A stretch of 64,000 bases of DNA from Streptomyces albicerus (GCF_008905045.1 NZ_VWMY01000008.1:62001-126000); one strand, 5' to 3'; shown: positions 18,410 to 27,254, counted from the first letter of the stretch. Numbers and translations: made by a program. The notes: generated by a model not told the origin, from the sequence alone.

Positions 18410-19837
18410 GGAGAGGGACTACCAGACCTCGGTATCGGTAGCGAGTGGTGCCTACCGTGATCGGGTCGAACAACTCCCTGTTCTCGCTGGTCCACCATGA
18501 CCTACGGCCGCAGTACTGCCGGTAGATCTTCCTCCGACCCGTCTTGGGGTGCTTGCGCTGCACCCATCTCCAGACCGTGTGCCACATGTAGTTGCGCAGG
18601 TAGGAGAAGGTCGCGTAGGACACCCCGGGCCGGAAGTAGGCGCACCAGCCCCGCACTGCCGGGTTGATCCGGGCGAGCAGGGCATCGAGCGGCTGGTTCG
18701 TACCGACCTGTCGGCACAGCGTCTTGACCTTGGCATGATGGCCCGCAGGGCCTTCTTGGCCGGGTAGGTGTAGACGTAGTACCGGTCGGTGCCTGGTTTC
18801 CGGTGGAGCTGGATGCGCCAGCCGAGGAAGTCCAGGCCCTGCTCGATGTGGGTGATCAGAGTCTTCTCCGGCGATAGGCGCAGGCCCATTGTGGAGAGGA
18901 CTTCCGCGATCTCGTCGCGCAGCGTTTCGGCGTCGGCCTTGGTGCCGTGCACCATCAGGCACCAGTCGTCCGCGTACCGCACGAGGCGGTAGTTGGGCAG
19001 AGTACGGCGTCGACGCCTCCGGCGCTCGTTGGCATCAGGTCCGGCGCCTCCCGGCTCCTGGGCGATGTGCTCATCCAGGACCGAGAGCGCGACGTTGCTG
19101 AGCAACGGCGAAAGGATCGAACCCTGCGAGGTGCCGGTGTCGTTGTCCCGCAGCAGGCCGTCCTCGCTGAGGATGCCCGCCTTGAGGAACGCCTTCACCA
19201 GGGCCAGGACCCGTTTGTCCCCGACGCGTGCCCGCACGCGCTCCATGAGAGCGGGGTGCGAGATCTCGTCGAAGCAGGCTTTGATGTCGCCTTCCACGAT
19301 CCACTCGTATTTCATGGACGTGAGGAGGCGCACCTCGGCCACCGCGTCCTGAGCCCGGCGGTTCGGGCGGAACCCGTAGGAACACGGGAGGAAATCCGCC
19401 TCGAAGATCGGCTCCAGCACCAGCTTCAAGGACGCCTGCACCACCCGGTCGGTGATCGTCGCGATCCCCAGACGGCGCAGCTTGCCACCAGACTTGGGGA
19501 TCATCCGCTCCCGCACCGGCATGGGCTGGAAACTGCGGTCCTTGATCTGCGACCGCAGCACGTCGAGGAACTCCTCGATGCCGACCCACAGCGCGATGGA
19601 CGACGCCGTGCGTCCGTCCACCCCGGCCGTGCGTGCACCCTTGTTACCCCGCACCCGATCCCAGGCCACCAGCAGGAAGCCGTGATCGGCAACGAGACTG
19701 AACAGGTCGTCGAACCTGCGATGAGGATCATCACGAGCCCAACGGTGCAGCTTGGTCTGGATCTTCAGTACCCGGCGCTCCGCCTCATACAAAACACGCT
19801 CCAGCTCGTCGGTATTCACCGGCGACCCTCCCGACAT
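18410..19837 (-). pseudogene. Group II intron-encoded reverse transcriptase/maturase with one frameshift
   Basis: Start ATG 19837. RT blocks are intact in the first frame: TAGVDGRTASSIAL, MIPKSGGKLRRLGIATITDR, PCSYGFRPNRRAQDAVAEV, VEGDIKACFDEISH, GTSQGSILSPLLSN and the catalytic YADDW. Near 18745 the frame shifts (AIM then PRSRR instead of AKVKTLCRQVGTNQPL), most simply by loss of one G in ATGGCC. The maturase X domain (LARINPAVRGWCAYFRPGVS) continues in the next frame to FDPITVGTTRYRYRG. No HNH endonuclease domain is seen. The intact protein would be about 470 aa. The frameshift could be genuine or a sequencing error. Confidence 0.8.
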
Positions 19838-20451
19838 TCCAGTACGTCAGCCACTGACTTGCTGGCCCCCTTCGCCCTGCGACCGGCTTTCCCGGTCTCC
19901 GTGACGGGTCGTTACTCCCGCGACTACTACGGGGCCTCCGCCCCACCCACGGCCATCAGTCGGCAACGGACCTGCCCACCACCGAACTGGCTGCCCGGCG
20001 GCTCGGGCGACCGCGGATAGTTCCCACGTTCACCACGCAATCGATCGGTCAGGGAGGCGCCCAGCTCTACTCCGGCAGCATCGCCACGCCTACGCCGCAG
20101 GCTTTCAACGTGGCCTCCCCACTGGAAAGGGAAAGTCCGGCTTCGGAGTTGACCCGCCGTCCGAAGAGGGGCGGATCACGCGCTGCATACCGGCCCATAT
20201 CCACCAGGTTTGAGCCGGCTGGATGCTCACGGAGCTTCAACCACTGGTTCGCTCTCGCTACACCTTCTGACCTCGCTAGACGGACCCGCACCGTCCGGTA
20301 GTCCCGGCACGTCCCGCCGTTGTCGGGGCCGCTTGCCACCCTCCCCGGCGTTCCCCGGATCAGGCTGCCCCCAGCTTCACCAGACCGCTGCGACGGCCCG
20401 GCGGTGTCGGCCTTTCACCTCCACTCGATTACGCGGTACTTCGTGGCGCAC

Positions 20452-20903
20452 TTCCTTGCCATCCAACCCAGTCGCCGCAGGCCAGAGGGTTCGGGCCGAA
20501 GGCAGGGGCACGAGACTGCGTCGACAGCGAAGTTAGTCCGCGCAGGTCAGCGACCTCGGCCGGACTAACTTCACTGTCAAAAGACACGAACTGGTGAGTC
20601 GTCGAAGTGAACCGCGCGTATGCGCCCGTGCGCGTCGACCAGAATTTCTCAGCTCGACGGGCGACTTCAGCGGTTTCCCGGCTTGGGACGGCGCCTCTTC
20701 TACGGGCTGGAGGAGGGGCGGACAACAATTCAATCCGGCCATCCCTGGAGTGCTGCGGCTGGCCTGCTGCTCGTCGCTCTGCCCCCGGCCGCGTAAGGTC
20801 AACTCCCGTACGTCTGGCAAGTTTCGGCAAGTTCCTCGCTCCATGGCCCAGCCGCGGGCAAGCTCTGGCACAGAGATCGTTACCGGCACCCGAGGAGGAC
20901 ATC
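20452..20903. other. Intergenic region with a long inverted repeat and a promoter-like motif
   Basis: No supported gene. At 20529-20572 there is a 12-bp perfect inverted repeat GAAGTTAGTCCG / CGGACTAACTTC enclosing CAGGTCAGCGACCTC, a hairpin whose core resembles the terminators after repeats B and D. Near 20817 the sequence GGCAAGTTTCGGCAAGTTCC precedes the next gene, and a similar block occurs at 22503. This is presumably the promoter region of the 76-aa gene. Confidence 0.5.
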
Positions 20904-21134
20904 ATGGCCCTGCGTAAGCTCGGTAAGGACCCGGAGAGTCCCAGTGGCGGCTCCCCCACCATCTACCTCGACGAGGAGAAGGACAGCTACCTCGTGCAGG
21001 GGTTGAAGGTGGAGGACATCGAGCGTCTCAGGCAGATGGACATCCCCGGCCACGAGTCGGTGGTGGAGATCCCCCGGCGCATGGTGCAGTTCTTCCTGGA
21101 GGTGAAGAAGGCCGATGAGGACCCCGACGTTTGA
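20904..21134 (+). CDS. Small conserved hypothetical protein preceding a DUF6879 gene
   Basis: 76 aa from ATG 20904 with GAGGAGG five to six bases upstream. Acidic, containing PTIYLDEEKDSYLVQGLKVE and RQMDIPGHESVVEIPRRMVQ. The family is commonly found in Streptomyces before DUF6879 and HTH-DUF5753 genes; its function is not known to me. Its 3' end overlaps the next start by 20 bp, which indicates coupling. Confidence 0.75.
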   Translation: MALRKLGKDPESPSGGSPTIYLDEEKDSYLVQGLKVEDIERLRQMDIPGHESVVEIPRRMVQFFLEVKKADEDPDV

Positions 21135-21624
21135 GGAGCTGTTCCGCGACTGCCAGAGGACGGCCGTCCATCTGGAGATGCGCGACGCCTACATGAAGTC
21201 GGATCCGGCCTTCATCGACTGGAAGGCCGGCGTGACACTCGACCCGGCCGAGCGCTGGGGTGACTGGCACAGCCTCGTCACGGAGGCGACCTCGCGCGGC
21301 GTCGAGGTCCGCCGGGCCCGGATCGTCTCGACTCCCGTCAGCGAGTACATCCGCTTCGAGTACGACGTGACGGATGGACTGAACATCGCTGCCGGCGAAA
21401 ACGTGCGCTGGCTCTCCCGGCGAAACGCAACGGGCCTCGCGCTTCCTGGCAACGACTTCTGGCTTTTCGACTCCAGCCTCGTTCTCGTCAACCACTTCGA
21501 TGGCGACGGCGAGAACATGGAGGTGGAACTCACAGACGACCCTGAGGTCGCGAAGCTCTGCGAGTCGGCCTTCGAGGCCGTGTGGGCGCGGGCAACACCG
21601 CACGCAGAGTTCCAGCCGGCCTGA
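21115..21624 (+). CDS. DUF6879 family protein
   Basis: 169 aa. FEELFRDCQRTAVHLEMRDA at the start, DWHSLVTEATSRGVEVRRAR, YDVTDGLNIAAGENVRWLSR and WLFDSSLVLVNHFDGDGENM are the usual DUF6879 blocks. The fold relates it to BldB/WhiJ-type accessory partners encoded next to HTH-DUF5753 regulators. The next gene, 27 bp downstream, is such a regulator, so the three genes form a regulator module. Confidence 0.75.
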   Translation: MRTPTFEELFRDCQRTAVHLEMRDAYMKSDPAFIDWKAGVTLDPAERWGDWHSLVTEATSRGVEVRRARIVSTPVSEYIRFEYDVTDGLNIAAGENVRWLSRRNATGLALPGNDFWLFDSSLVLVNHFDGDGENMEVELTDDPEVAKLCESAFEAVWARATPHAEFQPA

Positions 21625-21651
21625 CAGCTCGAACAGCCTCATCGCAGCGAC

Positions 21652-22497
21652 ATGACATCGCCATCTTCGAGCGTTCAGGAAGCCCGCAGGGCCCTGGGTA
21701 GACGCCTGAGCGAAATCCGGCTCGAAGCCGGGCTCACCAAGCGAGCGTTGGCCAACAGTCTCGGCTGGCATGAGTCGAAGTGTTCGCGCTTCGAGAGCGG
21801 CACGCGTCCGCCCTCGGAGCGCGACCTGCGTGCGTGGGCCGCTGCTTGCGGCGCGGAGAGTGCGGCCGAGGATCTCGTCTCGACAGCCCGCGGCATCGAG
21901 GGCATGTACGTCGAGTGGCGCCGGATGGAGCGCACCGGCCTGAAGCAGGCCCAGGAGTCCGTTCTGCCCCTGTGGGAACGCACCCAGCGCTTCCGCATCT
22001 ACTCGCCGTGGCTCATTCCCGGCCCCGTGCAGACCGCCTCGTACATCACCGCACTGCTCACCTCTATTCGCGACCGTCGCGGCATTATCGATGACGTGCC
22101 GGCGGCCGTCAGCGTGCGCGTGGAGAAGCAGCAGATCGTGTACGGCAACCACACGTTCGCGATCCTCCTGGAAGAGGGCGCACTCCGAAAGCGCATAGGC
22201 GGAACGGAGGTGATGGCCGGCCAGCTCGGCTATCTGCTCAGCGTTATGGCGCTTCCCTCGGTGAGCCTCGGCATCATCCCTGAAGACGCCGACCGCTCAA
22301 GCCTCTGGCCCGTCGAGGGATTCTTCCTGTACGACGACCACACGGTCCACGTCGAACTCGTCTCGGCCCACCTGACCGTCACGCAGAAGCACGAACTTGC
22401 CATGTATGCCCAGGCGTTCACCGATCTGGCAGAACTTGCCGTCTACGGCCCGGCGGCGCGCGAAATCGTCACGGCAGCCATCGAATCTCTGGGGTGA
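21652..22497 (+). CDS. XRE-type HTH regulator with DUF5753 (Scr1/WhiJ-like)
   Basis: 281 aa. N-terminal HTH (about 10-65): LGRRLSEIRLEAGLTKRALA then WHESKCSRFESGTRPPSERD. The C-terminal DUF5753 region (about 90-275) has YSPWLIPGPVQTASYITALL, EEGALRKRIGG and FFLYDDHTVHVELVSAHLTV. Streptomyces carry many such regulators, each with a small partner. The following promoter region holds GGGCAAGTTCCGGCAC (22503), related to the block upstream of 20904, which could be its operator. Confidence 0.85.
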   Translation: MTSPSSSVQEARRALGRRLSEIRLEAGLTKRALANSLGWHESKCSRFESGTRPPSERDLRAWAAACGAESAAEDLVSTARGIEGMYVEWRRMERTGLKQAQESVLPLWERTQRFRIYSPWLIPGPVQTASYITALLTSIRDRRGIIDDVPAAVSVRVEKQQIVYGNHTFAILLEEGALRKRIGGTEVMAGQLGYLLSVMALPSVSLGIIPEDADRSSLWPVEGFFLYDDHTVHVELVSAHLTVTQKHELAMYAQAFTDLAELAVYGPAAREIVTAAIESLG

Positions 22498-22594
22498 ACG
22501 CCGGGCAAGTTCCGGCACACTCGTAGAGCCCCTCCTGTCGCTCTTCCTAGCGTTACTGGCACGGCTGGAAGACGTGCACCGAAGGGGCGAGACG

Positions 22595-22984
22595 GTGATC
22601 ACTGTGGCAAGTAGTGGCAAGGCATCGAGAGCAACCGACAGCGCTGGCACCGGAGTTCTCCCAGCCGATCTCGAGACGATCTCGGAGAGCACCGAGACAG
22701 TCCTCTCCATGCAGATGGCCACCTCGACCCGCAAGGACATGGACGTGTCCCTGCCGGAGATCGTCGGGCACCTCAACCGTCTACTCGGCGAGGATCTGGG
22801 AGCAGACGAGGACGAGGACGTACGGGAGCTGTTCCACAAGGGGTACCGGCTCATCGACTTGCAGAACCGTCCGACCCCAGAGACCCCGTCGTTCGGCGCC
22901 TTCATCTACCTCCGGGATGCCGCCGACGTCACGCGAAGGCTCCTGTGGATCTATACCCAGCGCCACGGACTCGGCGCCCCGTGA
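22595..22984 (+). CDS. Hypothetical protein, 129 aa
   Basis: Start GTG 22595 with GAAGGGG upstream. Not recognised. It is acidic and mainly helical, with MDVSLPEIVGHLNRLLGEDL and VRELFHKGYRLIDLQN. GTGA overlaps its stop with the NUDIX-like gene, so they are coupled. The promoter block at 22503 and the repeat GGCAAGTAGTGGCAAG around 22606 lie near its start. Confidence 0.6.
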   Translation: MITVASSGKASRATDSAGTGVLPADLETISESTETVLSMQMATSTRKDMDVSLPEIVGHLNRLLGEDLGADEDEDVRELFHKGYRLIDLQNRPTPETPSFGAFIYLRDAADVTRRLLWIYTQRHGLGAP

Positions 22985-23523
22985 GTGTCAGGGAAGACCA
23001 GATCATCCGGGAGCTGTCCCACTACATCTACGAGCACCCTGACGAGCAGATGGCGCTGATGCCGCTGTACGACGCCGCCCGCGACCACGCGCAGTGCGGG
23101 ACCTGCACCCACAGCCGGCGCTGCCCCCTCATGACGACGGGCGCGGTCGTCGTCAATGAACGCAACTGCGTCCTGTCCCTGCGGCACGAAGGAGCCTTCG
23201 CCCTCGCGGAGGCGGAGCCGGAGGAACAGGACGACTCTCTCAGCGGAGCGGCCCTGCGCCTGTTGGCAGAGGCGGTCGGCATCCGCGAGGTATGGACGGA
23301 ACCCGACAGCGATGGCCCCTTCCTGATCGACGTGACCAGAGCGGGGCAGCACAGGTACGGCCCCCGCCTCCGGATCGGCTTCCGATACCTCTTCCGGGCC
23401 CACTCCGGCGCCGTCGCCCCCATGGTGATCGAAGCGGGCGCGGCGGCCTGGATGCCCCTCGGAGAAATCGGTATCCCGTCAGTCCGCAACCGCCTTCACG
23501 GCCACCTGGTCGGCGCCCGATGA
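22981..23523 (+). CDS. NUDIX-like protein with a degenerate Nudix box
   Basis: 180 aa from GTG 22981 (4-bp overlap with the gene before). TTGAVVVNERNCVLSLRHEG, LSGAALRLLAEAVGIREVWT and GFRYLFRAH follow the strand-helix order of NUDIX hydrolases, but the GxxxxE...REUxEExGU signature is eroded (E residues replaced in LRLLAEAVG). It may bind a nucleotide without cleaving it. A zinc-like cluster CGTCTHSRRC lies near residue 39. ATGA overlap leads into the 28-aa gene. Confidence 0.55.
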   Translation: MSVREDQIIRELSHYIYEHPDEQMALMPLYDAARDHAQCGTCTHSRRCPLMTTGAVVVNERNCVLSLRHEGAFALAEAEPEEQDDSLSGAALRLLAEAVGIREVWTEPDSDGPFLIDVTRAGQHRYGPRLRIGFRYLFRAHSGAVAPMVIEAGAAAWMPLGEIGIPSVRNRLHGHLVGAR

Positions 23524-23606
23524 ACCCCCGGAACCAACAACTCGCCTGCGTGGCAAGCCTCCTGGCACTCGGCGGTTCAATCCTCCTGGCCATCTGGAGA
23601 GGCTGA
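23520..23606 (+). CDS. 28-aa single-span membrane peptide
   Basis: MNPRNQQLACVASLLALGGS continues into ILLAIWRG and a stop at 23606. One hydrophobic segment (about 8-25) is flanked by Arg. The ATG overlaps the previous stop (ATGA at 23520) and its TGA directly abuts the ATG of the next gene at 23607, so it is embedded in a tightly coupled operon. That arrangement argues for a translated gene despite its size. Function unknown. Confidence 0.55.
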   Translation: MNPRNQQLACVASLLALGGSILLAIWRG

Positions 23607-23851
23607 ATGTACGAGCGTCGCACCACCGACCCGACTCCCGCGCCCCCTCCTCCCCTCGGCACCATCGCCGGTCAGAGGCAGCCCAGCGATATCCACATAG
23701 GCGACTTCGTGTGCCTCGACGGGCGGACCTGCGGATCCGCGACATGAGGTCCGCCGGCACCGCGGGGCACCGGGTGCTGATCTTCGACGGGCACGCCCCG
23801 TGGGTCATGAAGGAGCCGACGACCACGTATCGGCCCATCGAACTCCTCTGA
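23607..23851 (+). pseudogene. About 81-aa hypothetical protein with a one-base frameshift
   Basis: The ATG frame reads MYERRTTDPTPAPPPP through SDIHIGDFVCLDGRTC and stops at 23746. The next frame continues RIRDMRSAGTAGHRVLIFDG then HAPWVMKEPTTTYRPIELL to a stop at 23851. Restoring one G (ACCTGG CGG) joins the halves as DGRTWRIRDM. Length and position in the coupled operon support one original gene. The loss may be a mutation or a base-calling error. Confidence 0.6.
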
Positions 23852-23911
23852 CCCCGGGCCCCATTCGACCATCACGAGCACTGTCACCTCAGCCCAGGGA
23901 GGAGCTTTGCC

Positions 23912-24655
23912 ATGCGCTTCCGCAAGATTCACGGAGCGGGGAACGACTTCGTCCTGCTGGCCGACCCCGGGCCGGACGGCGAGAAGGACTGGTCGAAGGA
24001 GGCCGAGCGCCTCTGTGCCCGGCGAACCGGCGTAGGCGCGGATGGCCTTGTCATCAGCAGCCTGCTCAGCGTCAGCCCGGTCGTCCTCGAAGTCGGCTGC
24101 TTCAACGCCGACGGCTCGATCGCGACAATGTGCGGGAACGCTCTGCGATGTACCGCCTGGGCCGCGCACCATGACCACGGCTTCCGCGAGATGAGTCTCC
24201 GCATGGCGGGGGTGATGCACGAGGCGATCGTGAGCGACGACTCCGTGTGGGTCACGGCCGAAGTCGGCGCGGTCAAGCCCCGCCGCGTGCAGGCCGTCAT
24301 CAACGGCAAGGCGACCTGGTTCGACAGCGCCCACACCGGCACCGAACACGTCGTCGCCGTCGTGGACGACGTGGACGCCATTGACCCGGTACTCCTCGGG
24401 CGCCTCGTGCGCCACCACGCGGACCTTGCCCCGCTGGGGACGAACGTCAACTTCGTACAGGCCGCCGGCAGACAGGCGCTGAAGATCCGCACCTACGAGC
24501 GCGGCGTCGAGGCGGAAACCCTGTCGTGCGGGAGCGGGGCCGTCGCGACTGGCAGCGCGACCGAACGGGGCTCGGTGTCGCGCTCCTCTACGGGCCGGTA
24601 TCAGCAGAGGACCGGCTCTACCACTCGAAGTGCCCCGTGGACCAGCGCTCCGTGA
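23912..24655 (+). pseudogene. Diaminopimelate-epimerase-like protein (DapF family), C-terminus lost
   Basis: ATG 23912 after GGGAGGAG. Residues 1-205 follow DapF: RFRKIHGAGNDFVLLAD, GADGLVIS, GCFNADGSIATMCGNALRCT with the first catalytic Cys, LGTNVNFVQ and ETLSCGSGAVAT with the second. The family is about 280 aa. Here the last 60-70 residues are missing, and the frame runs into the ATP-grasp gene that follows. DapF is a PLP-independent amino-acid racemase/epimerase. Since it sits with Ddl-like and MurF-like genes it was probably part of a dedicated pathway using a D-amino acid, not primary lysine synthesis. A deletion at about 24555 is the simplest cause. Confidence 0.75.
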
Positions 24656-25574
24656 CCGCCCTGTCCAAGGCCCTGGACGACATCGGAGCCCGCTGGAAAG
24701 TGCTGAACCCGTGCGAGCCGGACTTCATCATGGAGTTGGCCGGGTACGACGTGGCCCTCTCGAACCTTCACGGGCCGTACGGGGAGGACGGGAGGTTGCA
24801 GGGCCTGCTCGACTACCTGCGCGTGCCGTACTGCGGCAGCGGAGTCGGGGCATCCGCGGTGGCCGCCGACAAGATCCTTTGCAAGCGGGTGATGCTGAGC
24901 CTCGGCGTCCCCACGCCCGGATGGTGGGTGTGGTCCGGGGGCCCGATGCACTGGAACGGGCGGGCCGCGATGGTCAAGCCGCCCTTCGGCGGCTCCAGCG
25001 TAGGCATGAGTCTGGTCCGCGAACAGGCGGACCTCGCCAGGGCACTGACGGACGCTGCCGGCGAGGAGGACGCAGACGTGCTGGTCGAGGACTACCTGAC
25101 CGGCGTGCCGCTGACCGTGGGGTTGCTGGAGCTGCCCGGAGGTGCGGTCGTCGTGCTCCCCCCGCTGGCCACCGAAGCCACCGAAGCGGAGTTCTCGACG
25201 CCGACACCAAGCTCGACGTGGAATCCAGGGGCGCCGTAGCCGTACGGGCCGCCGAGCTGCCGCCCGAGGTACTGACCAAGGTCACCGAGTACGCCACGAC
25301 GCTGTGGGACGGGCTCGGCCTGCGCGGCTCGGCGCGCGTCGACTTCATCCTCACCGAGGATGACCAGCCGTACGTCCTGGAGGTCAACAGCACGCCGGGC
25401 ATGTCCCGTGACAGCAACTTCGTGGTGGGCGCCGCGATGGTCGGACTCACGCACGTGGATGTCGTAGTGGCGATGCTGCACGAGGCGTTGGCTCGCCCGC
25501 CCTACGATGTTCCCCTGCCCACTCCCGCGTTCTCCGGCACCACACTGACTCGGGAGGCTGCCGTCTCACCGTAG
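24526..25574 (+). pseudogene. ATP-grasp ligase of the D-Ala-D-Ala ligase family, frameshifted
   Basis: The first frame runs from about 24560: GVALLYGPVSAEDRLYHSKC, NLHGPYGEDGRLQGLLDYLR, YCGSGVGASAVAADKILCKR, MVKPPFGGSSVGMSLVRE, VLVEDYLTGVPLTVGLLE. Near 25190 it shifts; the next frame has FLTEDD-like FILTEDDQPYVLEVNSTPGM, the metal-binding end of the ATP-grasp site, and stops at 25574. One missing base in GAGTTC(T)TCGAC would restore it to about 340 aa, the size of Ddl. The family joins two amino acids with ATP. The start is unclear because the 5' end is fused to the DapF-like gene. Confidence 0.75.
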
Positions 25575-25587
25575 GAGCCCGCCCACC

Positions 25588-26355
25588 GTGCCGCGCGTCC
25601 ACGATGTCCCCATGTGCCGCCAGCTCATCGCCCCCGCCGAATGGGATCTACACGGAGGATGGGCACTCGGGGACAGGGTGGAATGGTCCAACCGGGCGTG
25701 CGGCCTGGCGTCGCTGAGAATGATCCTGCTCGCCTACGAGCGCGAGGCACCCACGGTCACGGAACTGCTGAAACTCGCGGTCAAGCACGAGGTTCTGACC
25801 CCGCGTGGAGCACTCCACGCGGGGGTCGCGAGCCTGGCTACCGACCTCGGGGTCCCCTCGACCGCAGAGCCCGTACCGGTCGAAGACCTGCTCACCCGAC
25901 TCGATGACGCACCAGTCATCGTGTCCGTGACCGAGCAGTTCCCCGACGACGGACGTTCCGGAGGCCACCTCGTCATCCTTCGCGGCTACGAGGACGGCCC
26001 CGACCCGACGATCTTCATCCGGGACCCGTCCGCCTGGGGCCAGACGCACGATCGAGTCCCTCTCAGCCGCCTGTCCCCTTCCTACTCCGGCCGCGCGATC
26101 ACCTTCGCGCCCCTGAACAACGGAGAGTCCCGAGGCAGACGGCGACACGACCGAGGCCGCAGGCGGCCGGAGAATCGCCGTACTCGGAGAGATGCTGGAG
26201 CTGGGCGACGAAGCCGTGGAAGCTCACCGCGAGGTCGGGCGCATGGCAGCCGAGAACGGCGTCGATCTCGTCGTGGCGGTCGGCGACACACTCGCCAAGC
26301 AACTCGCCCTCGCCGCGGGTGCGGCGGGCGTGCCGGACATTGCCATGGTCGGTGA
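25588..26355 (+). CDS. C39-like (papain-fold) peptidase, tail read through a neighbouring remnant
   Basis: GTG 25588 with AGGAG nine bases upstream. Residues 1-180 are a C39-type domain: NRACGLASLRMILLAYERE with the nucleophile Cys, GGHLVILRGYEDG with the His, and IFIRDPSAWG with the Asp. The rest of the reading frame (after about FAPLNNGES) is Arg-rich and is the out-of-frame reading of a MurF-like remnant, so the natural protein probably ended near 26130. There is no signal peptide. Such domains cleave peptides, often double-glycine leaders, or act as cysteine transferases. Confidence 0.65.
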   Translation: MPRVHDVPMCRQLIAPAEWDLHGGWALGDRVEWSNRACGLASLRMILLAYEREAPTVTELLKLAVKHEVLTPRGALHAGVASLATDLGVPSTAEPVPVEDLLTRLDDAPVIVSVTEQFPDDGRSGGHLVILRGYEDGPDPTIFIRDPSAWGQTHDRVPLSRLSPSYSGRAITFAPLNNGESRGRRRHDRGRRRPENRRTRRDAGAGRRSRGSSPRGRAHGSRERRRSRRGGRRHTRQATRPRRGCGGRAGHCHGR

Positions 26356-26488
26356 CAACGGCACCGCCGCCGCCTACCTGGCGTCCATCCTCCGCCCCGG
26401 CGACGTCGTTCTCGTGAAGGCGTCCCGCGGTGGACAGCTCTGGCAGATCGCCCAAGCACTCACCGGGCAGCCCGTCACCGGCCTGTGA
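26153..26488 (+). pseudogene. C-terminal domain of a MurF-like ligase
   Basis: In the frame ending at 26488: GGRRIAVLGEMLELGDEAVE, AHREVGRMAAENGVDLVVAV and LRPGDVVLVKASRGGQLWQI. These are the last 110 residues of UDP-N-acetylmuramoyl-peptide ligases (third domain). The catalytic ATPase and substrate domains are missing, so about 340 residues were deleted at the junction with the C39 gene. Its place after DapF-, Ddl- and C39-like genes suggests one pathway assembling a D-amino-acid-containing peptide. Confidence 0.7.
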
Positions 26489-27254
26489 GCAGAGCCGCCG
26501 GCCCGCTACCTCGCCAGGTTAGGACCGGACTCGCGCCCGGGGAGGACGCCCGATTCGGGGATCACCAGGTTCACACTGGATGGCGCGAAGGCTCCCCGAC
26601 TATCGGCCGTTGAGTTCGGCGCGGCACACCGCGCAGTACATGGCCGCACGGCGTCCGTGCCGACGCATCAGCTGACCGCACCCGGCGCACAGCCCCAGCA
26701 CCCAGGGCGGACAGCCCAGCGCGGCCGAGGCGGCAGCCCGCTCGACGGACGTGATCAGCGTCGGCTTCACCCGCTGCAGCGGCATCCGCGGCAGGGTGTA
26801 GCCACCGGCTGCGGCCACCCGCGGCGGGGACGTGCGGGGCGTCATTTTTCACACGGACCGCAGCTGCGAGTACGTCTCGCGGAAGTTCCGCAGAGTCTGC
26901 CGCAAGCTGGGCGTTTTCCAATCCACGGGCAGGGTGCAGGTTCTCCATGGTGGCCCGGGAGCCGACGGGCGGCTCGGCCTGGCCAACCACCTGTCCGCGG
27001 ATGTGGCCGTGCGCCGGAGCGGCTCGCGCGGTCCTGCGGCGGCATGGGACGGGCCTGTGCTTGTTCAATGAAGATCCACCATCTTGAAGTCGCTGGCCAC
27101 GGGGCTGGTGTGAGTCGGTGATCGTGTACTCGTGCTGGTCGCGGGCGGTTGTCGGACCTCAAGATCGTCTGACGTTGCGGCGATCACGGACCTGTGGATT
27201 CTCCGGCGCGTGTGAGGCAGATATCCGTACGATCCGGGCGGGAGGTACATCAAG
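26489..27254. other. Stretch without an intact gene
   Basis: Only fragments are visible. On the minus strand, 26600-26845 encodes an 81-aa open frame ending CAGCGQLMRRHGRRAAMYCAVC, with two CxxC pairs; it may be a truncated zinc-ribbon protein, but it has no recognisable relative. On the plus strand there is a short IS3-type fragment (26835-26935). The remaining sequence shows nothing. Confidence 0.4.
26835..26935 (+). pseudogene. IS3-family transposase (OrfB) fragment
   Basis: GVIFHTDRSCEYVSRKFRRV continues CRKLGVFQSTGRV. This is the second catalytic-Asp region of IS3-group rve integrases (HTDRG.EY). The usual continuation with D-N-A and the catalytic Glu is missing. Only about 33 residues of homology are present. 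Confidence 0.6.

Larger units (their letters stand above)
18263..20451 (-). mobile_element. Group II intron
   Basis: The 5' end is placed at GTGCG (20451-20447 on the minus strand), followed by GCCACGAAGTACCGCG, the usual opening of bacterial group II introns. About 610 nt of structured leader precede the reverse transcriptase gene. Domain V is clear at 18356-18322 (GAGCCGGGTGCGGTG... CATGCCCGGTTC hairpin). Domain VI follows with stem CGGCTCCGGGG / CCCCGGGCCG, and the intron should end at ...CCGAC near 18263. Length is about 2.2 kb. The RT carries a frameshift, so the intron may need trans help to move. The 3' exon runs into the IS1634-type transposase region; the 5' exon could not be identified. 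Confidence 0.8.
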
